In this document: piece by piece, positions 33,001 to 42,516 of the stretch
Layout of the letters: each line of letters opens with the position of its first letter
How positions within the stretch are numbered: position 1 is the stretch's first letter
Source: Sacculina carcini
Taxonomy: Eukaryota; Arthropoda; Thecostraca; Sacculinidae
DNA length: 64,000 nt
Direction of reading: 5' to 3'
Assembly (NCBI GenBank): GCA_916048095.2
Contig: OU696596.1
Coordinates: 5,336,695 to 5,400,694, forward strand
Notes under the pieces: generated by a model
Seen by the model: only the letters and a program-made list of their open reading frames with translations
Told to the model about the DNA's origin: nothing
Databases searched by the model: none
Position numbers and translations under genes: made by a program

Positions 33001-35312
33001 AATGCCACCTAGACTACAGGCCCTTCCACGAAAGTATGACGTCATCGCTACGTCACAGTGGTTCGTGTATTGTTTCAACTGTGAGCATGGCAGTTGCACG
33101 TTAGCGAGCGCACGTGGTTAGTGTTCTCGCGTGTTTAGTGTTTTATCGCGTGCTATTCTTGGCGATAATTGACGTATTTAGTGAGTTTCACTTCAGTGTG
33201 GTTTAGAGTGAAGTGCGAATTTGTCAGATTTCGTGTCAAGTGTGATTTGCGCATCCATTTTGTGTTCATCACTCGGATGATTCTGCATATCATCATCCTG
33301 GACATTTTGCTGCGGTCAGAGTTTTCGGTTAAGTGGATATATTCAGTAAAATATGTACATCTCTTCGTATGTAAGTAGTTTTGTATTAATTAAATGCTAA
33401 TGTTAAATAATGTATCACTATATTGATATTAACGTCAACTGATGTTTGCACAGTCTAGTGTTTGGGTATCGATTTTCGTCTAGCTGGATAACATTTGGAT
33501 GACGTTTTTGTAATGATTATATTATAGGTTTCACTTAATTCACTTGCGGTACGGTTATATCATTGTAGTGAGATTCGTTTCAGTATGTGTGGGCTTAAGC
33601 GTCTTGTATTTGCTGGCTTGGAATTATCCCTAGTGTTCGCAAGGTGCTGACGAGGATTGTAGATATCACGTGGCGGATATCGAGGGTCTAGGCTAAATGT
33701 GTAAGGATTCGATAACATTGAAAACGCTAATTCTTAAAAAACGCTTAAGTAACGAACAAAAACGTTTCTATATTTTTCATAGAGTATAGGTTAGGTTAGT
33801 TTTAGCGTTCTAATGAACTGTGCTGCCTTTGCAGGAGGCGAGGGACTGGAAGAAATTCTTTAAATGAATTTTTCTCAATGTAATGTTCTTGAATCCTTAC
33901 AAATTTAGCGTCAACCGATATCGAGTGTTGTGTGGGTGAGTGGTGCTTTCTTGTGAGACAGTGAAACCCCACGCGCATCTCTCTTTCAGTACACGTGTAT
34001 CTGTTTCTGTGTGCGTCCTGCATTTTAGTGAATGTTGATGTTCACATCCCCATTAATAATTTAAGTAATAACTAGGGCTATTAAAAAGTATCCTAAAAAC
34101 AGAAAATAATAACCTAAAATATACATGTTCTCCTTCGCAAAGGCTAAATTATGTGTGTGCGTGAGCATAGTACATGTATGTGAGTGTCCACGTCTACATG
34201 TACGAATAATTTGCTGACTGCATTATTATAAGGGGGCACTGATTCGTCTCATGAGTTCAAGCGTGGGAAAATGACACCGTCTCACGCTGCAAGCATCACA
34301 TGATACTCCCTGTCTCGTGCGTATTGACAAGTGTTACTGCGCAGTATCGAGTATAAAGAGCTCAGACGTTACATTATCCCACGCTCCAAACATGTACTCA
34401 GGCTCATGTGAATTTCTCAATATGATAAGAAGTAATCCAGCGTATCCAAAAGCATATACATTAGCCAGTGCCATTAGGGAATTTTCGACTGTAGGTAGGC
34501 AAAGGGAAATTGCTCTTTTTCACGTTTTGCAACAGCTCAATGACCACGGAATCATGTTTAATACCTCGCATTGTGTTAACAACCATAAACTAGATTCAGT
34601 TGTAGAAAAAATTGTGTGGGCGAGTGTGAATGTACTTCTTAATAATTATTGTTCCGATCAAAATTCATGTATTTGTGCCAAAAATTTCAAACGAAAACTG
34701 TCTACGTTGTCGCGTGTGTAATCGTTGTATGTGTGTGATTTGCCTGTGTGGTTTTATAATATATTAAATTGTTAAGCTTACAATTGATTTTAACTGTGCA
34801 GAAGTGTATTAAGTATGATAAAGTGTGTATTATTGAAAACCAGAGCGATGATAGGCTTCCTGCACTAGAAAAACTGAGTGATTGCGGTGTTATGCTTGTT
34901 TACTTGTACTGTTCTAAACATCGTAATTTACAATTAATTGCTGAAAATTTTTGTGCACCTCTGTAAATGTTCTTCTGAACAATAGTTGTTGTGACAGAAA
35001 TTTATCTACGATTAATTAGAGAAATTGAAGCGAAAACGTTCCGCATTGTATCGTGTATGGTCGTTGCATGTTTGTTTTTTTACTGTTTATGCCTGTTTGG
35101 GCTTATAATATATTCAGTTATTCTATTTGCAATTGTATTTGAAGCTTCTTATGTTGGTAACATGATTTTCAAACTTAATTGAGCCGGAATGCAAGTCAAA
35201 CACCCGCACTAAGCACAATTTCTAATAACAACGCATATCGCCCGTACGAGTGAAGCCACCGCAATCGATGACGTCATACTTTCGTGAAAGGGCCTGTATC
35301 TAGGTGGCGTTG
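33001..35312 (+). mobile_element. TIR DNA transposon family T1, copy 1, with exact 8-bp target duplication
   Basis: The termini are GCCACCTAGACTACAGGCCC followed by TTCCACGAAAGTATGACGTCA on the left, and the inverse with TACTTTCGTGAAAGGGCCTG and TATCTAGGTGGC on the right. Inverted repeats span about 45 bp. ACTGAACC flanks both ends exactly (32993-33000 and 35313-35320); the ninth base also agrees. The 2.3-kb interior has no intact transposase. Two related stretches, around 34520-34650 and 34855-34990, translate to LQQLNDHGIMF...ASVNVLLNN and LEKLSDCGVMLVYLYC, suggesting an internal duplication. Non-autonomous; superfamily not assigned (8-bp duplication fits hAT or P among others). Confidence 0.82.
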
Positions 35313-35428
35313 ACTGAACCATCGGGGCTACGACCATTTACGCCAACGTACCAACTGATCCAACGCTCACTGCGATGCGATGAACACCGAGCGATAGCCA
35401 CGATACTACAGGCCGTGAGTGAATCTGA
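35313..35428. other. Spacer between T1 copy 1 and the hAT nest
   Basis: Nothing recognised beyond the 8-bp duplication. Confidence 0.4.
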
Positions 35429-35499
35429 CAGTGGCGTATCTAGAGGCCGAGAACCATTGAGACACGCTCATTCACACACAGTTCACATATACACTAGCA

Positions 35500-35772
35500 C
35501 AAGGGTTCTTAGCCTGGATCCTAAGGGGTGTGATGACTCCTGTAATTCTTCAAACAAAAAATATGTTTAGTCTATGCATGATATTTTTCCTGAAAAACGC
35601 AAGCTTGCCTAATTCTCTTAAAGGAGTTGTATGAATGAATATTAAAAAAAGTTTTGTTATTACGTCGTTTGTATTTTTATATTTTCGCTGATCTATCAAT
35701 AATTCAGGGGGTGTGAGGATTGACTGCTGTTTCGAAAGGGATGCGAACATTGAGAAAGGTTGAGAACCACTG
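35500..35772. mobile_element. 273-bp hAT MITE (GGTTCTCAACC type)
   Basis: The left end is CAAGGGTTCTTAGCCTGG and the right end AAGGTTGAGAACCACTG. Flanks CACTAGCA (35492-35499) and GTCTAGCA (35773-35780) match at six of eight positions. CAGTGGTTCTCAACC-type termini with 8-bp duplications are typical of hAT elements. Non-coding. Confidence 0.78.
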
Positions 35773-36182
35773 GTCTAGCAAGTTACACACACACAGACAG
35801 ACAAGCATACAGCTCCCATTGTGTTCTACAGAACCACCACAGTTGCAATAGGAGCGGTTCGCCCCGAGTGATATCTGATCGTTTTAGGAGGCGACGCAAG
35901 AGCTATTGTAAATGTTGAATTATCGCTGTATCTGAATCGAATTTCTCAGTATACTATTTTATATTCTCTGATTTAATCTCAAATAGTTGAATGAAGGCAG
36001 AATCGATTGAAAATAATTATTTCCGATCAGATAACTGTAAGCAGGCACTATTATAAGGTGTTCGTCAGCTATATCGACATTTGAACTTGCTAATTATCTC
36101 GCAGTCGTGTTTAAATGCGCAGTCTTTTGCAGCTATGTGACCCACAAGCATATATGGTGAGGTGGGCAAAAACGGTATCGCC

Positions 36183-36428
36183 CTGAGCAACTCAACAGAA
36201 CCGTAGCAACTCTCCCGGTCGGGGAGGTGGGGGGGGGCGAGTCTTGAGGGTCCCGTTGCATGACACGTTATAATATATAATGTATAATAAGTCTCCAGAA
36301 GACCGAGGGGCTGCTCGTAACCGCATTTTCCCCAAGTCGGACCTCAAATATAATGGTGCATTATATATAATGGGATCCCTAATTATTATCTTCGGAGTGG
36401 CCCCATAGGGCCTTGCTTTGGCTCTGGT
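36183..36428 (+). repeat. Dispersed repeat family C, copy 1
   Basis: Shares GTAGCAAC, GAGGGTCCCGTTGCATGACA, AAGTCGGACCTC and ATTATATATAATGGG with copies at 37315 (minus), 39118 (minus) and 39920 (plus). It sits inside a hAT-like element, so it inserted later. No protein coding. Confidence 0.65.
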
Positions 36429-36460
36429 CCCGGGCAGCAGATCGCCTAGCTACGCCACTG

Positions 36461-36855
36461 TCCGTCTAATATAATTCGCTTTTCACTTCGGCCCATGATC
36501 TCCTTGCAAAGGGTCTCCTGATCTCCTGGCCCTCACTCTGAAAACGTTGGCAGCCCGTGAACTAGACTGTCAAGGCAGACGTCGGTGTCCTTGGTTCTTA
36601 ATTACAACAATCCAGTTAGCATATCTAGCAGACTAAGCAATGTTCGCGCACCGCTGGCGCGTCGTCTACAACACAACCAAGCATGCGTATGTGGAGCGCA
36701 CTTTGCGTGTCTGCATGTAACCGAACAACAATGGTTTATAACTTGTCTTGGTGTGCATTGAAGCTAGTCAGAGGCGCACACCAGAACACGACGCTCTCTT
36801 TCCGAAATCAAAATTGATCACAAGAGCTTTAATTGTTTCTCTACTCGTCAGACAT
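36461..36855. other. Unassigned
   Basis: No gene or repeat was recognised. The last eight bases are the target duplication of the following MITE. Confidence 0.45.
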
Positions 36856-37090
36856 CAGTGGCGGATCCAGAGTGCAATTTTGGGAGGGGCTGAATTAATT
36901 TTGGGGGGCGATCAGTCATGTACATGCATCATTATGGAACGTCTTTGCGATAATGCTTATATGAACTAATTCTACACAGATTTTTCCTTGACCTCTTAGT
37001 GAACCTTATGGTTTTGTGGAGTTGATGGAAACATTTGGTGGGAGGGTGTAGCTCCACGAGCCCCCCCCCCCCCCCCTGCATCCGCCAGTG
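36856..37090. mobile_element. 235-bp hAT-like MITE with perfect 8-bp target duplication
   Basis: The left end is CAGTGGCGGATCCAGAGTGC and the right end CTGCATCCGCCAGTG. TCAGACAT is exact on both sides (36848-36855 and 37091-37098), which identifies it as hAT-type and fairly recent. A C-run of 16 bases lies near its right end. A related end (TTGCACTCTGGATCCGCCAC) lies at 47281-47302. Confidence 0.9.
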
Positions 37091-37098
37091 TCAGACAT

Positions 37099-37314
37099 CT
37101 CATCAAAACTCAGTCAGGGGGTGTTCAACAGTGCATACTTATATTGTACTGGCTACTGCAGAAATTATTGAACAGAATGAGGTAATGATTGATATCAACC
37201 CACCTGAATATCAACATTCTAACAGTTTGAGTGGAAGAATTCGCTAATATGGGTTTCAATGATTGTATTCAAATATCCATTCCTGAACTGGCTACTGATG
37301 ACGCTATCAGACTG
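37099..37314. other. Unassigned
   Basis: Nothing recognised. Confidence 0.4.
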
Positions 37315-37570
37315 CAGGGCCGATGCAAGGTCTTATGGGTTCCCCGAAGACCAAACTGAGTGCCCCATTATGAGTAAAGCACCGTTATAATAAAGGCCCG
37401 ACTTTGGGAAAATGCAGTTACGAACAAATAATTAGCTAATCCCTCGGCCTCCACTAAGCTGGGGAATTGTATGCAATACGTTAAGATCATTATTAATATC
37501 ATGCGTGAAATAACGGGGCCACTCAGCACTTGTCTCCACGTCCGGGGGATTTGGGAGGCGGTTGCTACAA
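37315..37570 (-). repeat. Dispersed repeat family C, copy 2
   Basis: Begins CAGGGCCGATGCAAGGTC, then CCCCATTATGAGTAAAGCAC and GTTATTTCACGC-like blocks in reverse order relative to copies 1 and 4. CAGGGCCG-type termini occur in many hAT elements, but no duplication was confirmed. Confidence 0.65.
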
Positions 37571-37892
37571 CTCTGTCATACTGATTCATACCGTCTGCGG
37601 TTGGGCTCAAGTGATCAAAATGTTGTGGCTGGTGTGTATTTTAGTAGATGTTTATATAATCGTCATTGTTTTAATTTGGTGTAATCCAGATGTGCACCAT
37701 CAATTTCTAATACGTTTATTTTTTGCACCAGCAATTGCTTATTTGTTCAGTGTACGCGTCAAACCGCGTGAAATGGTTCAAGTGTATGTTACAAACGCAC
37801 ACACGCACACATATCGCTTCATTTGTGTCGAGTATATCTAGCGCCAATATATCTTGGTGTATCTAGTTACGTATGTATCTGAATACATATCT
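37571..37892. other. Unassigned
   Basis: A hydrophobic frame (MLWLVCILVDVYIIVIVLIW, about 37620-37680) is open for about 70 codons but has no recognised relative. I regard it as probably non-coding. Confidence 0.35.
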
Positions 37893-38204
37893 GGGTTAAT
37901 GGTTAAAGGTTATAGGCCTAAATAATAGCTGCTACACGGAAATAAGTAGAAGCTTATGAACAGGTACCGCAGAGTCGACCTTCTCCACGTTAGGGCGCCA
38001 CAAGGACGAAAGACGTATTAGAGAGGGTCACCTCCCCAGAATGCATGACACAACACATGCCTGATATCTGGTACCCATTTACCGCAGGGAGGACAGGGGC
38101 TGTTGGATTATAGAGTTCGCCCATGAAATTCTGCTCCGCCGGGTTTTGAACCACAAATCTCCCGATTGTGAGGCGGGTGTGCTACCACTACATCACGGAG
38201 TCCA
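37893..38204 (-). mobile_element. tRNA-Val-derived SINE, full-length copy
   Basis: On the minus strand it starts GGACTCCGTGATGTAGTGG, then CCTCACAATCGGGAG and GGTTCAAAACCCGGCGGAG. This is a tRNA-Val-like head with A box (TAGTGGTAGCACA) and B box (GGTTCAAAACC). The ~235-bp body ends GTGTAGCAGCTATTATTTAG, CCTATAACCTTTAACC. The body matches the copies at 18.4 and 38.8 kb. Pol III transcription is expected of such heads; activity is unknown. Confidence 0.85.
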
Positions 38205-38240
38205 CCTGGGTGTCGCATCTAGATAGATAGGCATATATAA

Positions 38241-38549
38241 CAGGGGTTCTCAACCTTTTTCAGTGTTCGCACTGTGTTGAAATCAGCAGTCAGTTTTCGC
38301 ACTTCCTGGATTCTTGATAACTATGCTGAAGAAACAAAATACAAGCGACGTAATAAAAAAAGAGTTTTTGTATTCAATATTCATTCAAACAACTTGGATT
38401 TCTTTTAATTTTCCTTCAATTTTTACAGGAAAAATATGAAGGATAGGCAAAAATCAATATTTTTTTACTTTTTACAGGAAACTTCGCACCTCCTAGGAAC
38501 CACGCTCGCATCTCCTAGGGGGTGCGAGCAACCCGATTGAGAACCACTC
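38241..38549. mobile_element. 309-bp hAT MITE (GGTTCTCAACC type)
   Basis: The left end is CAGGGGTTCTCAACCTTTTT and the right end CAACCCGATTGAGAACCACTC. The right subterminal block GCACCTCCTAGGAACCACGC is shared with the element ending at 51313. Flanks ATATATAA and ATCTAGAG match at five of eight positions. Non-coding. Confidence 0.72.
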
Positions 38550-38806
38550 ATCTAGAGACTTATCTAAGTGGAGTTTGTATAGCCCAGGCATAAGCGGAGT
38601 GAGAGAGCGGAGCGGGTGATACATCAAACGTATACGGAGTGTAGTAATTGTGGACAGGTATATTGACTGGTGCAATGTTGTGTGGTGCATATAGGATTGA
38701 TATTGACGTATTAATGAATATTGCAGGTGAAGTAGTTGTTGGTCTGTTGGTAGCGAGATATTGATGACCGTTGATGTTGATGACAAAAGTCGATGCGTGG
38801 TCTTAT
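38550..38806. other. Unassigned
   Basis: Nothing recognised; the TTGATGTTGATGAC stretch is simple sequence. Confidence 0.4.
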
Positions 38807-39132
38807 GGACTCCGTAGTATAGTGGTTTGCACACATGCCTCACAAGCGGGAGGTCCGTGGTTCGAAACCCGGCGGAACAGAATTTCTAGGGCGAATTATA
38901 TAATCCAGAAGTCCCTGTTCACCCAGCAGTAAATGGTACCAGATATCAGTCATGTGTTGTGACATGCATTCTGGGGAGGTGTCCCTCTCTAATATGTCTT
39001 CCGTCCTTGTGGCGTCATAGCGTGGAGAGGGTTGGTTCTGCGGTGGTAGCGAGATGCACATCACACACATCTGTGTGTTCATAAGCTTCGGCTTCTTCCC
39101 GTGTAGCAGCTGTCACTTAGACTTTTAGCCTT
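38807..39132 (+). mobile_element. tRNA-Val-derived SINE, full-length copy
   Basis: The tRNA-like head at 38807-38880 reads GGACTCCGTAGTATAGTGG, GCCTCACAAGCGGGAGGTCC and GTGGTTCGAAACCCGGCGGA. It has the A and B boxes and a CAC anticodon position of tRNA-Val, but no proper acceptor stem, so it is not a functional tRNA. The body includes TGTGACATGCATTCTGGGGA, CTCTCTAATATGTCTTCCGT and GTGTAGCAGCTGTCACTTAG. An extra 35-bp ATGCACATCACACAC segment distinguishes it from the other copy. Confidence 0.88.
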
Positions 39133-39385
39133 TATGACCCGCCGCGCCGAAGGCCATACTGGAGGCTCCCATTATATGTAAAGCACTATTATAATAGAAG
39201 TCCAACAATGGGAAAATGCAATTACAGTGAGCCGCTTGGTCTCCATTAAGCTGAGGACTTTTATGCGTTACTTTATGAGTAAGTCAAATATCATAAGCGA
39301 GGCAACATGCCCTCAACACTCGGGTTTCCCGGCCGGGAGGTTCAGGGGGCGGCGGTTGCCGTGGTTCTGGTTGATGGCAAAGACC
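39133..39385 (-). repeat. Dispersed repeat family C, copy 3
   Basis: GGCCATACTGGAGGCTCCCA, TTATATGTAAAGCACTATTA and GGGGGCGGCGGTTGCCGTGG correspond to copies 1, 2 and 4 in the same orientation as copy 2. Confidence 0.6.
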
Positions 39386-39556
39386 ATACCAATATGCAGG
39401 TTAGTGATATAATCAGGAAGGTGAACGTTGCGCTAAAATTAAACACCCAGATAATCATAGTATAAACAAAATCCGTGACCACAAAGTGCAAACTTGGATT
39501 GTAGAAGGGAGCCAGCATGTGCAAAGCTCAAGTAACACGTAAATATGCATGCCCTG

Positions 39557-39759
39557 CAGTGGCGTCGCCAGGATCTTCCGTTTGGGGGGGGGGGGGGGGG
39601 GCTGGGAGGACCAAGACATATGTGCGAAGGATTGGCGAAACACATTTTAACTACATTCGAAATGTTCATGGTCAGGATTTTCTTGGAGGGGGGGATGAGG
39701 TTTCCTGACCCATTTTAGGGGCTTCAGTCCCTCCGAGCCTTCCCTTGGCACCGCCACTG
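39557..39759. mobile_element. 203-bp hAT-like MITE with 8-bp target duplication
   Basis: The left end is CAGTGGCGTCGCCAGGATC, followed by a G-run; the right end is CCTTGGCACCGCCACTG. Flanks ATGCCCTG (39549-39556) and ATGTCCTG (39760-39767) match at seven of eight positions. Confidence 0.85.
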
Positions 39760-39919
39760 ATGTCCTGGATTATCACTGTCCTAGGAATTGACAATCGAGT
39801 ACTCGTCGGGTGTCATCATCCATCTGGTGTGTTCTCAAGAAGAAAGGTATAGACATATTGACTAAGCTTCGTAGTCCCTACAGTGTCTGCTGAGTTCAGT
39901 GTGCTCGTGACTTTGTGAT
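39760..39919. other. Unassigned
   Basis: Nothing recognised. Confidence 0.4.
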
Positions 39920-40150
39920 GTAGAGCTGTAGCCACGGCCCCACGCAAACGAGTGTTGAGGGGCCCGATTGCCTCACGCATGATATATTTAAATAACTCGT
40001 AAAGTAGAGCATAAAAATCCTGAAAGTCCCCAGGAGTCCGAGGAGTAGCTCGTAATAACTCCAAAGTCGGACCTCTATTATGATGGTGATTTATATATAA
40101 TGGGGGCCCCTAGTATGGCCATCGGGAAGCATAAGACCTTGCATCGGTGT
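39920..40150 (+). repeat. Dispersed repeat family C, copy 4
   Basis: GAGCTGTAGCCACGGCCCCA, AGTCCGAGGAGTAGCTCGTA, AAAGTCGGACCTC and ATAAGACCTTGCATCGG match copy 1 in the same orientation and the start of copy 2 in reverse. Confidence 0.65.
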
Positions 40151-40500
40151 TGCGGTGAATGGTCTTCCAGTCATTTCCCCATTGAATATACGATGTTTAT
40201 AGTGAAATACATTGCCAAGCATCTGTTCCAGATTGAATTTGGTTACTTCGTGGCTTAATTTGAGTGTTGCACAGAATATATTTAGTTGCTGAATGTTGGA
40301 TATCGTCGCGATATCTGACTACCATATGAAGTTGCAGTCTATATTACACGCACTCACCACACCAAGTCATACATCATGCTGTTCACTCAATTGGCATACA
40401 CAGACATACATGCACACACACACACACACACATGCATTGCACACACAGTGACACACGATTCTGCTCCAATGCTGCAGTCAGCGGTATGTCCGTGTGTTAG
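40151..40500. other. Unassigned with short CA tract
   Basis: A (CA)n lies at about 40410-40432. No gene recognised. Confidence 0.45.
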
Positions 40501-41147
40501 TCGGGTTCTTTAACGCAGAGGCGTGTGCAGAGCCAACACTGACGAACAATATCTATGCTATTAGGAATATCATTGAATAATAACACATTTTCTTTAAATA
40601 TGTTCTCAATTGTTTTTACAATTTTAAAATCAAATACGGGCGTAATTGAAGCAAACGAAAATTCCGCGGAACCACACCAACTGTGGACCCCGGTGTGTGG
40701 AATATCTAATTTCTTGATAAATGGGTCAATAAGACTCCGATGGTGACCTTTGATGAGGTGAAGTGACCTAAATACCTTTGATAAGGTGAGGTGACCTGAA
40801 TAATAATACCTAAGTAATAAGACCTAAATAATAAGACTTAAGTAATAATTTGCCGATATAACTCAGTGTTTATTCTTACAAGCTGTTGCTTTTTATTAAA
40901 GTCCTTTATATTTCTAGCGTCAAGAAAGCCTGCCAATGGTGGAACAACACCACATTTGGAGGTTAGCCATGCACATATGGTTGAGGAAACATTCTGGGTT
41001 GATGCGGATATAGCTGTCGACGCGGTCAACAGAACATCTTCATCATATTTATCGTTTGCCTCAGCTGGGGGTGGTGAATATAGCGAAATCAACGCCAAGC
41101 TTTTTTTCTGTTGGTTATTAGCACAATCATGGACCAAGTAACTTTTA
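40501..41147 (-). CDS. Hypothetical coding pieces, minus strand
   Basis: Two open stretches lie on the minus strand. The first, about 41147 to 40838, encodes about 100 residues including DKYDEDVLLTASTAISASTQ and CGVVPPLAGFLDARNIKDFN. It starts after a stop and has no ATG. The second, from about 40739 to below 40541, reads SLIDPFIKKLDIPHTGVHSW, SAEFSFASITPVFDFKIVKT and IENIFKENVLLFNDIPN. Residue composition is protein-like and not repeat-like, and together they could be two exons of a host or transposon gene. I recognise no family. Splice sites were not established. Confidence 0.3.
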
Positions 41148-41150
41148 GTT

Positions 41151-41806
41151 CATGCCTTGGCGATTCGTTTTTGTACCCACTATACCAGAAGTTGACAACC
41201 CAAAATGTTGAAAGAGTCATATATTGGAGAAAAAAATATATGTCTGGAGACGCAAAATATTAAAAGCCTTACATAAGCTTATAATGAAGGCAACACATTC
41301 TGTAGGCATCTATATTAGCCTACTATCAACATGACTCAGTTGGCTACAAACACATATTTACCTCCCCCATATTTTTTCATTTAGAATTTTTTTTTGAAAA
41401 AGCTCCAGGTAGCTACTAGGCAGCGCTTAGGAACCGCATACTGCTCCAGAGCCGCGGGTTTCCAACCGCCGCAATATAACAATAAAATCAACACTTTGAA
41501 TTTACGAGCCTATTTTGATCTTAATTTATTATTACTTTACCTAAGCATGAGTTAGATAGTTTGCTCTTTAGTCACCTGCAATAGACAGTGGGGCGTTTTC
41601 CCAGAAATGTTCAAAATCCAAATAAACCTGGAGCACAAGAACAAAACCAAATTCTCAAACGAAACATAATCTAGCACCTACCGCCCACACCAGCAAGACA
41701 TACACCGCGGTCACAATTGTATAGCTTAAACGCACACACACACTCACACACCAACACTCGGCTACGCTCTATGTGCAACGTATATGCAACGATTGCATAC
41801 TGAGAC
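41151..41806. other. Unassigned, with CA tract near the right end
   Basis: (CA)n lies at about 41732-41750. Nothing else is recognised. The last eight bases are the target duplication of T1 copy 2. Confidence 0.45.
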
Positions 41807-42305
41807 AACGCCACCTAGATAGAGGCCCTTTCACGAAAGTATGACGTCATCGATTGCGGTCGCTTCACTCGTACGGGCGATACGCGTTGTTATTAGAAAT
41901 TGCGCTTAGTGCGGGTGTTTGACTTGCATTCCGGCTCAATTAAGTTTGAAAATCATGCTACCAACATAAGAAGCTTCAAATACAATTGCAAATAGAATAA
42001 CTGAATATATTATAATCCCACACGGGCATAAAACAGTAAAAAAACAAACATGCAACGACCATACACGATACAATGCGGAATGTTTTCGCTTCCATTGTTT
42101 CTGATTAATCGTAAATGAATTTGTCACAACAATTATTGTTCAGAAGGACATTCACAGCGGTGTACACAATTTTTCTGCCAACAAATTGTAAATCACGATG
42201 TTGAGAACAGTACAAGTAAACAAGCATAACACCGCAATCACTCAGTTTTTCTAGTGCATGAAACATATCATCGCGCTGGTTTCCAATAATACACAATTTA
42301 TCATA

Positions 42306-42509
42306 TGTTACAACGTAGGTTCTCAGAATCTGGAAACGCAGGTTCTCAATCACAACCTTTAATACACAATCACACAATATTCATACACTCGTAGTTTTCG
42401 TAATCACAACGTAAACAAAAACCCACTCTCTCAGCCGAAACTCTACAATACCATATGTGCGCAACGTTTGTCGCCCAATATTTTATATGGAGTTGTCAGC
42501 TCCATAACA
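42306..42509 (-). repeat. 3' LTR of the Gypsy-type fossil
   Basis: 204 bp, TGTTACAACG to CCATAACA on the plus strand. It is almost identical to the other LTR except for a short stretch of simple CACAA-type sequence. Confidence 0.9.
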
Positions 42510-42516
42510 CCTCCCC

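Larger units (their letters stand above)
35429..36460. mobile_element. Composite hAT-like element with two nested insertions
   Basis: The left end is CAGTGGCGTATCTAGAGG and the right end CGCCTAGCTACGCCACTG. The interior from about 35890 to 36175 is homologous to the 398-bp element at 50064-50461 (shared blocks GTTGAATTAT, GAATGAAG, ATCGATTGAAAAT and GAACTTGCTAATT). Inserted within it are another hAT-like element (35500-35772) and a dispersed repeat of family C (about 36183-36428). The flanking octamers do not match, so the outer ends may derive from two elements or the duplication has decayed. Confidence 0.6.

Noticed and set aside
38807-38880. tRNA-Val gene
   Set aside because: The 5' and 3' ends do not pair into an acceptor stem, and the segment continues into the same SINE body as the copy at 37.9-38.2 kb.
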